In this document: positions 40,051-49,218 of the stretch, one piece after another
Layout of the letters: each line of letters starts with the position of its first letter
Numbering within the stretch: the first letter of the stretch is position 1
Origin: Pseudomonas taiwanensis DSM 21245
Lineage (GTDB): Bacteria > Pseudomonadota > Gammaproteobacteria > Pseudomonadales > Pseudomonadaceae
DNA: 64,000 nucleotides
Direction: 5' to 3'
Assembly (NCBI RefSeq): GCF_000425785.1
Contig: NZ_AUEC01000005.1
Location: forward strand, 186,001-250,000
The notes under the pieces: generated by a model
Seen by the model: the letters and a program-made list of their open reading frames with translations, nothing else
The model's database searches: none
Told to the model about the DNA's origin: nothing
Position numbers and translations under genes: made by a program

Positions 40051-41409
40051 TTACTTGGCTTGGCGCGCCTTCTTCATCTTGAAGGCCACCCACAACACAG
40101 CGATCCACGCCGGAATCAACAACACCGAGATACGAATCGGCGGGGTCAGGTACATCACCACCAGAATCAGCACGATGAACGCCAGGCACAGGTAGTTGGT
40201 CACCGGGTGACCCCAGCTGCGGTAGAACGGGTTGATACCCGCCGCCAGCTTGGCTTTACGGAACTTCAGGTGGGTAATGCTGATGCTGGCCCAGTTGATC
40301 ACCAAGGCCGACACCGCCAGGGCCATCAACAGACCGAAGGCTTCACCTGGCATCAGGTAGTTGATCAGCACGCACATGCCGGTGGCGAACGCCGACACAC
40401 CCAGCGCCGTCAGCGGCACGCCACGACGGCTGACCTTGAGCAGCTGCCGCGGCGCATCACCCTGGCTGGCCAGGCCGAACAGCATGCGGCTGTTGGCGTA
40501 CACACAGCTGTTGTAGACCGACAGTGCAGCCGTCAGCACCACGATATTGAGGATGGTCGCGACCAGATCGCTGTCCAGCTCGTGGAAGATCATCACGAAC
40601 GGGCTGCCGCCCTGCACGACCTTCTGCCACGGGTACAGCGACAGCAACACTGCCAGTGCACCGATGTAGAAAATCAGGATGCGGTACACCACCTGGTTGG
40701 TCGCCTTGGGGATGCTCTGGCGTGGGTTGTCTGCTTCGGCGGCGGTAATACCCACCAGCTCCAGGCCACCGAAGGAGAACATGATCACCGCCAAGGCCAT
40801 GATCAAGCCAGTCACGCCGTTGGGGAAGAAACCACCGTACTGCCACAGGTTGGCCACGCTGGCGTCCGGCCCGCCGTGGCCACTGCTCAACAGCCAGGCA
40901 CCAAAGCCGATCATGCTGACGATGGCTACCACCTTGACCAGCGCGAACCAGAACTCCAGCTCACCATAGACCTTAACCTGGGTCAGGTTGATGGCGTTGA
41001 TCGCCACGAAGAAGATCGCCGCCGTGGCCCAGGTGGGAAAATCCGGCCACCAGTACTGCACGTAGATGCCCACGGCCGTCAGCTCGGCCATGCCTACCAG
41101 CACGTACACCACCCAGTAGTTCCAGCCCGATACGAAACCTGCGAACTCGCTCCAGTACTGGTGGGCGAAATGGCTGAAGCTGCCGGCGACCGGCTCTTCG
41201 ACCACCATCTCGCCGAGCTGGCGCATGATGAAGAAGGCCATGAGGCCGGCAATGGCGTAGCCCAGCAGCACGGACGGGCCGGCCAGCTGGATGGTTTGGG
41301 CAATGCCCAGGAACAGCCCGGTGCCGATGGCCCCGCCCAGCGCGATCAACTGGATATGGCGATTCTTCAGCCCGCGCTGTAACCGCTCGGGCGTGCTCTG
41401 GTCTTGCAT
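40051..41409 (-). CDS. amino acid permease (APC superfamily, AroP/PheP-like)
   Basis: A 452-residue permease with about twelve transmembrane segments. The N-terminus RGLKNRHIQLIALGGAIGTG followed by LFLG is the amino-acid transporter signature, and VVEEPVAGSFSHFAHQYW and FSFGGLELVGITAAEADNP follow as in AroP, PheP and CycA. Aromatic amino acids or D-Ala/Ser/Gly are the likely substrates; the exact one cannot be read. It is followed by a REP-like palindrome and lies 54 bases after the AEC transporter on the same strand. Confidence 0.88.
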   Translation of the reverse strand: MQDQSTPERLQRGLKNRHIQLIALGGAIGTGLFLGIAQTIQLAGPSVLLGYAIAGLMAFFIMRQLGEMVVEEPVAGSFSHFAHQYWSEFAGFVSGWNYWVVYVLVGMAELTAVGIYVQYWWPDFPTWATAAIFFVAINAINLTQVKVYGELEFWFALVKVVAIVSMIGFGAWLLSSGHGGPDASVANLWQYGGFFPNGVTGLIMALAVIMFSFGGLELVGITAAEADNPRQSIPKATNQVVYRILIFYIGALAVLLSLYPWQKVVQGGSPFVMIFHELDSDLVATILNIVVLTAALSVYNSCVYANSRMLFGLASQGDAPRQLLKVSRRGVPLTALGVSAFATGMCVLINYLMPGEAFGLLMALAVSALVINWASISITHLKFRKAKLAAGINPFYRSWGHPVTNYLCLAFIVLILVVMYLTPPIRISVLLIPAWIAVLWVAFKMKKARQAK

Positions 41410-41463
41410 GAAGTGTCCTTTAGTCAGGAGGCCGTGTTGTTGGAGTTGTTTGCAGTCAAGGAT

Positions 41464-42405
41464 CTAGATCCATCCGCCCCACTGCAAGATGAAAATGCCA
41501 ATGTTGGTGGTAATCGCCGCCATTAGTGTGGTGATCACGATGATAGAAGCCGCCAGCTCATGATTGCCGTTGGCCGCCCGGGCCATGACATAACTGGCCG
41601 CAGCGGTCGGGCTGCCGATGTACAGGAACAGGATGCCCAGCTCGGCCCCACGGAACCCGCACAACCAGGCACCCAAGGTGCCGATCAACGGCAGCCAGAG
41701 CATCTTCACCAGGCTGGCGTCGATCGCCAGCCTGCCGCTGTCACGCAGGGCCGCCAGCGACAGGGTACCGCCGATACAGATGAGCGCCAGCGGCAGGGTC
41801 ATCTGCGCCAGGTAATCACCCGAAGTCAAAAGCCAGTTAGGCAGCGGTACTTGCCCGTACGCCATGGGAGTGGCCACCAGCACGCTGATGATCAACGGGT
41901 TGCTGAAGATGCTCTTGCAAATGCTCCAGGGGTCGGACTTCAGGTCGGGGCTGTACACCGCCAGCACCACCGCCGACAGCGAGTTGTACATGAGGATGAC
42001 CAGCCCCGCGAGCACCGCCCCCAGCGAGATGCCGTAGTCACCGTAGAGACTGGCCGCCAGGGCCAGGCCAATGACCCCGTTGTTGCCACGAAATGCCCCT
42101 TGGGTATAGATGCCCCGGTCGGCCAGCGGGCTACGCCAGATCGCCATGCCCCAGGCCAAGGCGAAACCGACCAGCGTGGCGACGATGAAATAGAGGATGA
42201 CTCCAGGTTTGACTGCCGAAGCCAGGTCGGCGTGGTAGATACCCAGGAACAGCAACGCCGGCATGCAGACGTTGAACACCAACTGCGAGGCGACGCGATT
42301 GAAGTTGTCGTCGATCAGGTGAATGCGTTTGAGCAACACGCCCATGAACAACATGGCGAACACCGGGGCCGTGATGTTCAGCGTCTGGATAAGAAGGGCG
42401 AGCAT
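41464..42405 (-). CDS. AEC (auxin efflux carrier) family transporter
   Basis: A 313-residue membrane protein with ten predicted helices, starting MLALLIQTLNITAPVFAMLF. It has VASQLVFNVCMPALLF and the conserved glycine-rich QGAFRGNNGVIGLALA of the AEC family, whose bacterial members move organic acids such as malate or malonate. The start is the ATG at 42403-42405 after an AGGA; a TTG two codons earlier is also in frame. The substrate is unknown. Confidence 0.87.
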   Translation of the reverse strand: MLALLIQTLNITAPVFAMLFMGVLLKRIHLIDDNFNRVASQLVFNVCMPALLFLGIYHADLASAVKPGVILYFIVATLVGFALAWGMAIWRSPLADRGIYTQGAFRGNNGVIGLALAASLYGDYGISLGAVLAGLVILMYNSLSAVVLAVYSPDLKSDPWSICKSIFSNPLIISVLVATPMAYGQVPLPNWLLTSGDYLAQMTLPLALICIGGTLSLAALRDSGRLAIDASLVKMLWLPLIGTLGAWLCGFRGAELGILFLYIGSPTAAASYVMARAANGNHELAASIIVITTLMAAITTNIGIFILQWGGWI

Positions 42406-42517
42406 GCGCAAGCGATCCTGATGGGAGTTGCCGTTAGGTGGCTAATGATACGCCAACGCGTCAGGAAATGCGGGGATCGTGGAGGACTATCGCGGACGTT
42501 TCTGCCTTTGCTGGCCT

Positions 42518-42582
42518 CCTCGCGGGCAAACCCGCTTCACAGGGATGTGCACCCCGTGGGCGTGAGTTTACCCGCGAAAGGG
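42518..42582. repeat. inverted intergenic repeat pair
   Basis: CGCGGGCAAACCCGC (42521-42535) and TTTACCCGCG (42568-42577) are two facing copies of another pseudomonad intergenic palindrome, placed between the roxR stop and the AEC transporter start on the minus strand. Confidence 0.55.
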
Positions 42583-42602
42583 GCGGTGCAGGCAGCAGGA
42601 GG

Positions 42603-43163
42603 TCAACGGCGGACCGGGCGCTTCTGCAATTTGCGCTGCAAGGTCCGGCGGTGCATGCCCAGCGCCCGCGCAGTGGCGGAGATATTGCCTTCGTGTTCGT
42701 TGAGCACGCGCTGAATGTGTTCCCACTGCAAGCGGTCGACCGACATCGGGTTTTCCGGCACCAAGGTATCGAGGTCGGTATGTTCCGAGAGCAGCGCCGT
42801 CAGCACATCGTCCGCGTCGGCTGGTTTGCACAGGTAGTTGCAGGCACCGCGCTTGACCGCCTCGACCGCCGTGGCAATGCTCGAGTAACCGGTCAGGATC
42901 ACCACACGCATTTCCGGGTCCAGCTCCAGAAGCTTGGGCAGCAGCACCAGACCGGAATCGCCTTCCATCTTCAGGTCCAACGTGGCGTAGTCCGGCAAGT
43001 CCTGCTGGGCCAGAATCAGCCCTTCTTCAGCGGAACTGGCCGTGCTGACACGGAACCCCCGACGGCTCATGGCACGGGCCATGACCCGAGTGAAGGTGGC
43101 ATCGTCATCCACCAGCAACAGGTGGGGCAATTCTTCGCCTTCGACCTGGTTTTCTTCGCTCAT
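42603..43163 (-). CDS. roxR: redox response regulator RoxR
   Basis: RoxR belongs to the RegA/PrrA/ActR group that controls respiratory oxidases and cyanide-insensitive oxidase genes in Pseudomonas. The 186-residue protein has a receiver domain with acidic pocket LLVDDDATF, phospho-acceptor Asp63 (LDLKMEGDSG) and Lys in YLCKPAD, a short Pro-rich linker (LVPENP) and a Fis-like HTH (NISATARALGMHRRTLQRKL). It overlaps roxS by four bases (ATGA). Confidence 0.93.
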   Translation of the reverse strand: MSEENQVEGEELPHLLLVDDDATFTRVMARAMSRRGFRVSTASSAEEGLILAQQDLPDYATLDLKMEGDSGLVLLPKLLELDPEMRVVILTGYSSIATAVEAVKRGACNYLCKPADADDVLTALLSEHTDLDTLVPENPMSVDRLQWEHIQRVLNEHEGNISATARALGMHRRTLQRKLQKRPVRR

Positions 43164-44419
43164 CTTTCATCTCCTCGCTTGCCATAGGGCAGGCGCAGTT
43201 CGGTCAGGGTGCCACCCTGTTCATGACTATAGAGTTTCACCGAACCGCCCGCACGGGTCACGCTGGCCTTGCTCAAGAACAGGCCCAGGCCGAAGCCTTT
43301 GCCCTTGGTGGTGATAAAGGGTTTGCCGATGGCCTCGGCAATGGCCGGCGGCACGCCCGGGCCATGGTCACGGATGCTGATGACGATGTCCTGGGCGTCC
43401 CAGTCCAAGCGCACTTCCAAGTCATCCGGACAGGCATCGGCGGCATTGTTCAGCAGGTTCAGCAGGGCCTGGGTCAAATCCGGCGGCGGGGTCAGGCGAG
43501 GCACCTGGCCGTCTCGCAGGCGCTGGAACCGGTAGCTGGCTTCCGGGCGCATCAGGTGCCAGCGGTTGAGCGCCTCGTCGAGCCAGGCGGTAACGTCCTG
43601 CTCGACCACCGCCATGCGTCGGTTGGCCTCGGCTGCCCGCACCAGTTGCTGCAGGGTTTCCTTGCACAGTTTGACCTGGTCCTGAAGGATCTGCAGATCT
43701 TCCTGCAGCATCGGGTCAGAATGGTCCTGGCGCATTTCATTGAGCAGGACGCTCATGGTCGCCAGCGGCGTGCCCAACTCATGGGCCGCGCCTGCCGCCT
43801 GGGTGGCCACGGCCAGCAACTGCTCGTCGCGCAGGCTTTCTTCCCGCCGCTCGGAACGCAGTTGCTCCTGGCGACGCAGCTCTTCGGCCATGCGGGCGGC
43901 GAAGAAGGTGATCACCGCTGCCGCCAGCGCGATGCTCAGCCACATGCCGTACACCTGCATCTTGTCCCGCGCCATCGGCAACCCTTCGAGCGGGTAGAAC
44001 TGCACCAGCAACAGGCTGTAGGCCGTCAGCGCGATGCCAGAGAGAATCAGCGAGTAGAGCCATGGCAGGGTCACTGCGGCAATCGCCAACGGCACCAGGT
44101 AATACGACACGAACGGGTTGGTCGAGCCGCCCGAGTAATAAAGCAACGCACTGTGAATCAGCAGGTCACAGGCCAGTTGCAAGGCGTATTCCAGCTCGGT
44201 GACTGGCAGCGACAGGCGCAGGCGCAACGCGGTGAACGCGCACAGGATGGATGAGAGTGCCAACGTCGCCGCCAGCGAGAACCAGGGCAGCGGCAGCAGT
44301 TCGGTCCAGTAGGCGACGCCCACCGAGCCGGCCTGGGCAGCCAGGACCAGCACGCGAATGACGGTCAGGCGCCAGAGGTTCTGACGGGTAGCGGATAGCG
44401 GTTGTACGGCGGCGAGCAT
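43160..44419 (-). CDS. roxS: redox sensor histidine kinase RoxS
   Basis: RoxS is the RegB/PrrB-type membrane kinase paired with RoxR. The 419-residue protein has six hydrophobic segments, with the quinone-sensing motif GGSTNPF (residues 97-103) at the end of helix 3, the H-box AAGAAHELGTPLATM (His213), a redox-box Cys252 (VKLCKETLQQL) and ATPase motifs NLLNNAADAC, DHGPGVP and GKGFGLGLFLSKA. The start is the ATG at 44417-44419 after AGGAG. The quinone motif and the Cys both point to sensing of respiratory chain state. Confidence 0.94.
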   Translation of the reverse strand: MLAAVQPLSATRQNLWRLTVIRVLVLAAQAGSVGVAYWTELLPLPWFSLAATLALSSILCAFTALRLRLSLPVTELEYALQLACDLLIHSALLYYSGGSTNPFVSYYLVPLAIAAVTLPWLYSLILSGIALTAYSLLLVQFYPLEGLPMARDKMQVYGMWLSIALAAAVITFFAARMAEELRRQEQLRSERREESLRDEQLLAVATQAAGAAHELGTPLATMSVLLNEMRQDHSDPMLQEDLQILQDQVKLCKETLQQLVRAAEANRRMAVVEQDVTAWLDEALNRWHLMRPEASYRFQRLRDGQVPRLTPPPDLTQALLNLLNNAADACPDDLEVRLDWDAQDIVISIRDHGPGVPPAIAEAIGKPFITTKGKGFGLGLFLSKASVTRAGGSVKLYSHEQGGTLTELRLPYGKRGDER

Positions 44420-44621
44420 GAGCTCTCCTGATGAGTGCTCCAGGAAAATCGGCTGGAGTATACCGAAGCCAGGCGCATCGCTGCAGCGATGCGGCAAAGC
44501 GCCACACTTTGTCACAGGTTCATGATGGCACTTTTGAACCCACTACACTGTTCCCGGTCTGATGGGCCATGCGTGGAAAGGAACGCCCAAGCCCACGCCT
44601 TTTATTGCCAAGGAGTCCTAC

Positions 44622-45338
44622 ATGCAAATTTCCCGTCGCGGCGCCGCCCTGGTCATGTCTTGCGGCCTGCTCGCCAGCTTGCCTGCACTGGCCGCCGATG
44701 AGCCACGCTACAACCAGGTGTCGCTGCGCGCCGAAGTCAGCAAGGAAGTCCCACGCGACTTGATGGTGGTGACCCTTTACAGCGAAGCGCAGAACACCGA
44801 CCCAGGCAAGCTGGCCAAGCAGATCACCGAAACCCTGAACACATCCATCCAGCAGGCCCGTCAGGTCAAGGACGTGAAGATCAGCCAGGGCAGCCGCAAC
44901 AGCTACCCGGTATACGACAGCAAAGGCCAGAAGATCACCGGCTGGCGCGAACGTGCCGAGCTGCGCCTTGAGAGCGCCGACTTCCCGGCCTTGTCGCAGC
45001 TGACCGCCGACTTGCTGCAGAACATGAAAATGGGCGGCATGGACTTCTCCATCGCCGCAGCCACCCGCAAGGCCAGCGAGGATGCCCTGCTCAAGGACGC
45101 CGTCGAGGCCTTCAAGGCACGCGCCCAACTGGCCACCGAGGCCCTGGGTGGCAAGGGCTACAAGGTGGTCAGCCTGAACCTCAACAGCAGCGGCTACCCA
45201 CGCCCGTACCTGCGTAGCGCGCCCATGGCGATGAAAGCCATGGGTGCCGACGAAGCGGCCCCGGCGCCGGACATCGAGGCCGGCACCAGTGAAGTCAGCA
45301 TGAACGCCGATGGCCTGATCGAAGTGCAAATGCCCTGA
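44622..45338 (+). CDS. periplasmic SIMPL (DUF541) domain protein
   Basis: A 238-residue secreted protein with a signal peptide (VMSCGLLASLPALAADE) and one SIMPL/DUF541 domain: VSLRAEVSKEVPRDLMVVTL, GWRERAELRLESADFPALS and AVEAFKARAQLATEALGGKG. E. coli YggE of this family lowers oxidative stress, but the biochemical role is unknown. It is divergent from roxS and ends at a strong hairpin, so it is probably a single-gene unit. Confidence 0.88.
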   Translation: MQISRRGAALVMSCGLLASLPALAADEPRYNQVSLRAEVSKEVPRDLMVVTLYSEAQNTDPGKLAKQITETLNTSIQQARQVKDVKISQGSRNSYPVYDSKGQKITGWRERAELRLESADFPALSQLTADLLQNMKMGGMDFSIAAATRKASEDALLKDAVEAFKARAQLATEALGGKGYKVVSLNLNSSGYPRPYLRSAPMAMKAMGADEAAPAPDIEAGTSEVSMNADGLIEVQMP

Positions 45339-45348
45339 CCCATCCCTT

Positions 45349-45369
45349 GAGGGGCGCCATGCGCCCCTC
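45349..45369 (+). terminator. GC-rich hairpin after the SIMPL gene
   Basis: GAGGGGCGC and GCGCCCCTC form a perfect 9-bp stem with a CAT loop, 11 bases after the stop. The U tract is nearly absent (TCGCGG), so termination may be partial. Confidence 0.6.
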
Positions 45370-45675
45370 TCGCGGCACAAAGCCGCACACGCAGCGCTCT
45401 AACTTAGTAATTTCAGACATTTCCTACGCACGAAAACGGTGCGTCCTACGTATCATCCCGCCTCGAAATAATCAGCAAAATGCCATCTTTCGGCCTGCGC
45501 AAACGTTCAACTTGCGTGAAAGTTACATGAATGCGACATCCATGTACGGTCGTACTACTTTTCTGGCGCCAACTATCCTCCTGACTGTTGCATTGGGAAT
45601 ACCCCCTGCATAAGTATCCGCAGGTCGGCTCACGAGGCCACCTCAACTGAAAAAAATGACAACAATGAGGCCACC
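45370..45675 (+). promoter_or_regulatory. AT-richer control region upstream of the peptide-uptake locus
   Basis: This non-coding stretch is visibly richer in A and T than the flanking genes and precedes the first dppA-like gene, so it should contain the locus promoter and its control sites. It has an inverted repeat TACATG-N11-CATGTA at 45524-45546 that could be an operator. I cannot fix a convincing -35/-10 pair. No protein-like reading frame was found in it. Confidence 0.4.
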
Positions 45676-47301
45676 ATGCTCAAACACGCAGTCATTCCGT
45701 TCCTGGTCGGCGCAGGCTTGCTAGCCGGCGCCCCCTTCGCCCAAGCCGCATCCAACCTGGTGTTCTGCTCCGAGGGCAGTCCAGCCGGCTTCGACCCTGG
45801 GCAGTACACCACGGGAACCGACTTCGACGCCTCGGCTGAAACCGTGTTCAACCGCCTGACCCAGTTCGAACGCGGCGGTACCGCGGTCATCCCGGGGCTC
45901 GCGACCAAGTGGGAAGTGTCTGACGACGGCAAGACCTATACCTTCCATCTGCGTGAAGGGGTCAAGTTCCACACCACCGACTACTTCAAGCCAACCCGGG
46001 CGTTCAACGCCGACGACGTGCTGTTCACCTTCAACCGCATGCTCGACAAGAACCACCCCTTCCGTAAAGCCTACCCCACCGAATTCCCGTACTTCACCGA
46101 CATGGGCATGGACAAGAACATCGCCAAGGTGGAGAAACTCGACGATCACACCGTGCGTTTCACCCTCAATGAGGTCGATGCCGCGTTCATTCAGAACCTG
46201 GCCATGAGCTTCGCCTCCATTCAGTCGGCCGAGTACGCCGACCAGTTGCTCAAGCAAGGCAAGGCCGCCGACATCAACCAGAAGCCCATCGGCACGGGCC
46301 CGTTCGTGTTCAGCAAGTACCAGAAGGACGCGCAGATCCGCTTCAAGGGCAACAAGGACTACTGGAAGCCTGAGGACGTGAAGATCGACAACCTGATCTT
46401 CGCCATCACCACCGATGCCTCGGTGCGCATGCAGAAACTGAAGAAGAACGAGTGTCAGGTCACCCTGTTCCCGCGCCCGGCGGACATCGAGCCGCTCAAA
46501 GAGGACAAGAACCTGCAGATGCCACAGCAGGCCGGTTTCAACCTGGGCTATATCGCCTACAACGTGATGGACAAGGTCAAGGGCAGCAACGAACCCAACC
46601 CGCTGTCCCAGCTCAAGGTCCGCGAAGCGCTGGATATGGCCGTGGACAAGAAGAAGATCATCGAATCGGTCTACCAGGGCGCCGGCCAGCTTGCCGTCAA
46701 CGCCATGCCGCCGACCCAGTGGTCCTACGACGACAGCATCAAGGACGCCGCCTACGACCCGGAGAAAGCCAAGCAACTGCTCAAGGAAGCGGGTATCAAG
46801 GAAGGCACCGAGATCACCCTGTGGGCGATGCCGGTTCAACGTCCCTACAACCCCAACGCCAAGTTGATGGCCGAAATGCTGCAGTCCGACTGGGGCAAGA
46901 TTGGTATCAAGGCCAAGATCGTCAGCTACGAATGGGGTGAGTACATCAAGCGTTCCAAGGGCGGCGAGCAGGGTGCGATGCTGATTGGCTGGAGCGGCGA
47001 CAACGGTGACCCGGACAACTGGCTCGGTACCCTCTACGGTTGCGATGCCATTGACGGCAACAACTTCTCCAAGTGGTGCTACAAGCCCTATGACGACCTG
47101 ATCAAGCAGGCCAAGGCCACCTCCGACCAGGGCAAACGCACCGAGCTGTACCAGAAGGCGCAACACATCCTCAAGGAACAGGTACCCATCACACCTATCG
47201 CGCACTCCACCGTGTATCAGCCAATGAGCGCCAAGGTGAAGGACTTCAAGATCAGTCCGTTCGCGTTGAACTCGTTCTACGGCGTCAGTGTAGACAAGTA
47301 G
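45676..47301 (+). CDS. peptide ABC transporter substrate-binding protein, DppA-like (copy 1)
   Basis: A 541-residue family 5 solute-binding protein with signal peptide (GAGLLAGAPFAQAAS). It has the DppA landmarks VFCSEGSPAGFDPGQYTTG, FHLREGVKFHTTDYF, GTGPFVFSKYQKDAQIRFKG, GDNGDPDNW and a peptide-site Cys pair (YGCDAID and KWCYKP). It should bind di- or tripeptides in the periplasm and hand them to DppBCDF. It is the first gene of a locus with two more paralogues and an OprD-type porin. Copies 1 and 2 are very alike and copy 3 is more distant. Confidence 0.9.
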   Translation: MLKHAVIPFLVGAGLLAGAPFAQAASNLVFCSEGSPAGFDPGQYTTGTDFDASAETVFNRLTQFERGGTAVIPGLATKWEVSDDGKTYTFHLREGVKFHTTDYFKPTRAFNADDVLFTFNRMLDKNHPFRKAYPTEFPYFTDMGMDKNIAKVEKLDDHTVRFTLNEVDAAFIQNLAMSFASIQSAEYADQLLKQGKAADINQKPIGTGPFVFSKYQKDAQIRFKGNKDYWKPEDVKIDNLIFAITTDASVRMQKLKKNECQVTLFPRPADIEPLKEDKNLQMPQQAGFNLGYIAYNVMDKVKGSNEPNPLSQLKVREALDMAVDKKKIIESVYQGAGQLAVNAMPPTQWSYDDSIKDAAYDPEKAKQLLKEAGIKEGTEITLWAMPVQRPYNPNAKLMAEMLQSDWGKIGIKAKIVSYEWGEYIKRSKGGEQGAMLIGWSGDNGDPDNWLGTLYGCDAIDGNNFSKWCYKPYDDLIKQAKATSDQGKRTELYQKAQHILKEQVPITPIAHSTVYQPMSAKVKDFKISPFALNSFYGVSVDK

Positions 47302-47425
47302 CACCGCAACCTTCGCCCCTTCCCCTACATGCAGCCCACCCCCGACGCTACCCGCGTCGGGTTTGGGTCCCTGTTGCCGCAATTCGTACCCCGAGGCGGC
47401 GAGAACAGCTGGAAAAGGAATTGCC

Positions 47426-49018
47426 ATGCGCCACGTTACCCGTCTTTCGACCCTGCTTGCCCTCAGCCTGCTGGCCCAGGCCCCTGCCCTCCAGGCCAAG
47501 AGCCTGGTGTTCTGCTCGGAGGGCAGTCCGGCAGGGTTCGACACAGCCCAGTACACCAGCGCCACCGACAATGACGCCGCCGAGCCGATCTACAACCGAC
47601 TGGTCGAGTTCGAGCGCGGCGGCACAGCGGTACAACCCGCCCTGGCTACCCGATGGGAAGTATCCGATGACGGCCTGCGCTACACCTTCCACCTGCGCGA
47701 AGGGGTCAAGTTCCACGCCAACAAGGTTTTCACCCCAAGCCGCGACTTCAATGCCGAGGATGTGCTGTTCACTTTCAACCGCATGCTCGACAAGCAGCAC
47801 CCGTTCCGTAAGGGCTACCCCACTGAGTTCCCCTACTTCGTCAGCATGGGCCTGGACAAGAACATCGCCCGTGTCGAGAAAACCGACCCGCACACCGTGG
47901 TGTTCACCCTCAACCGCGTCGATGCCGCGTTCATCCAGAACCTGGCCATGAGCTTCGCCTCGATACTGTCCGCCGAGTACGCCCAACAACTGCTGGCCAG
48001 CGGCCGCCCCAGCGACATCAACCAGCAACCGATCGGCACTGGCCCCTTCGTATTCCAGCGCTACCAGAAAGACGCGCAGATCCGCTTCAAGGGCAACAAA
48101 GACTACTGGGCAGCGGATGAGGTCAAGATCGACAACCTGGTGTTCTCGATCAACGTCGACCCTTCGGTGCGCATTCAGAAGCTGCGCCGCAATGAATGCC
48201 AGGTCACCCTGCACCCGCGCCCGGCAGACCTGCCAGCGCTCAGGGGAGACGACCGGTTGCAGGTGCTCCGGCAACCTGGCTTCAACCTCGGCTACATCGC
48301 CTACAACACCCAACATCCACCGTTCGACCGGCTGGAAGTCCGCCAGGCCATGGACATGGCGGTGAACAAACAGGCGATTCTCCAGGCGGTGTATCAGGAC
48401 TCCGGCCAACAGGCGGTCAACGCCATGCCGCCCACTCAATGGTCCTATGACCAAACCATCAAGGATGCCCCGTTCGACCCGGCCAAAGCCAAGGCCCTGC
48501 TGCAACAGGCCGGTGTCAAGGAAGGCACCGAAGTTACCCTGTGGGCCATGCCGGTGCAACGCCCCTACAACCCCAACGCCAAGCTCATGGCCGAGATGCT
48601 GCAGGCCGACTGGAGCAAGCTCGGCTTCAAGGTGCGCATCGTCAGCTACGAGTGGGGCGAGTACCTCAAGCGCATGAAGAGCGGTGAACACGATATCGCC
48701 CTGATCGGCTGGACCGGTGACAACGGCGACCCGGACAACTGGCTGGGCACCCTCTACAACTGTGATGCCATCGGCAGCAACAACTACTCGCTGTGGTGCG
48801 ACCCGCAGTACGACAGCCTGGTGAAGAAAGCCAAGCAAGTCACCGACCGCGCCGAACGCACGGCGCTTTACCAACAGGCCCAGCAGCGCCTCAAGCAGCA
48901 GGTGCCGATCACGCCGGTGGCGCATTCCACCGTCAACCAGCCGATCAGCGCCAAGGTCGCCGACTTTCGGGTCAGCCCGTTTGGCCGCAACGACTTCTCG
49001 GGTGTGAGCATCGACTGA
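47426..49018 (+). CDS. peptide ABC transporter substrate-binding protein, DppA-like (copy 2)
   Basis: A 530-residue family 5 binding protein, close to copy 1: LVFCSEGSPAGFDTAQYTSA, FHLREGVKFHANKVF, GTGPFVFQRYQKDAQIRFKG, NAMPPTQWSYDQTIKDAPFD and GDNGDPDNWLGTLYNCDAI. The signal peptide is LLALSLLAQAPALQAKS. The start is the ATG at 47426 after AAAGGAATTGCC. It lies 124 bases after copy 1, and a REP pair separates it from the porin. Its ligand set probably overlaps with, but differs from, that of copy 1. Confidence 0.9.
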   Translation: MRHVTRLSTLLALSLLAQAPALQAKSLVFCSEGSPAGFDTAQYTSATDNDAAEPIYNRLVEFERGGTAVQPALATRWEVSDDGLRYTFHLREGVKFHANKVFTPSRDFNAEDVLFTFNRMLDKQHPFRKGYPTEFPYFVSMGLDKNIARVEKTDPHTVVFTLNRVDAAFIQNLAMSFASILSAEYAQQLLASGRPSDINQQPIGTGPFVFQRYQKDAQIRFKGNKDYWAADEVKIDNLVFSINVDPSVRIQKLRRNECQVTLHPRPADLPALRGDDRLQVLRQPGFNLGYIAYNTQHPPFDRLEVRQAMDMAVNKQAILQAVYQDSGQQAVNAMPPTQWSYDQTIKDAPFDPAKAKALLQQAGVKEGTEVTLWAMPVQRPYNPNAKLMAEMLQADWSKLGFKVRIVSYEWGEYLKRMKSGEHDIALIGWTGDNGDPDNWLGTLYNCDAIGSNNYSLWCDPQYDSLVKKAKQVTDRAERTALYQQAQQRLKQQVPITPVAHSTVNQPISAKVADFRVSPFGRNDFSGVSID

Positions 49019-49040
49019 CCTGCAACCGATACCGGTCCTA

Positions 49041-49097
49041 TCGCCGGCAAGCCAGCGCCTGCACGGGCTGTGGCTGCTGGAGCCGGCTTGCCGGCGA
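49041..49097. repeat. REP pair between dppA-like copy 2 and the porin gene
   Basis: TCGCCGGCAAGCCAGCGCC (49041-49059) and GGAGCCGGCTTGCCGGCGA (49079-49097) face each other. Unlike the other GCCGGC-type pairs this one lies between two genes of the same direction, where it may trim the mRNA and set different levels of binding protein and porin. Confidence 0.75.
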
Positions 49098-49218
49098 GAA
49101 GGCCGGTACAGACGAAGAACATGCCCGGCGATCCCGTGGCAACCCTGGCAACACCGCAGCAAACACCCCAGCCCACGAGGCCTGGTGAGAACTAAAAGAA
49201 AAGAAAGGGAGCTTTACT

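Noticed and set aside
45721..49162. Two long minus-strand frames (616 and 604 codons) opposite the dppA-like genes
   Set aside because: Their mutual similarity only mirrors the two paralogous genes on the plus strand. High GC and codon bias produce such shadows.
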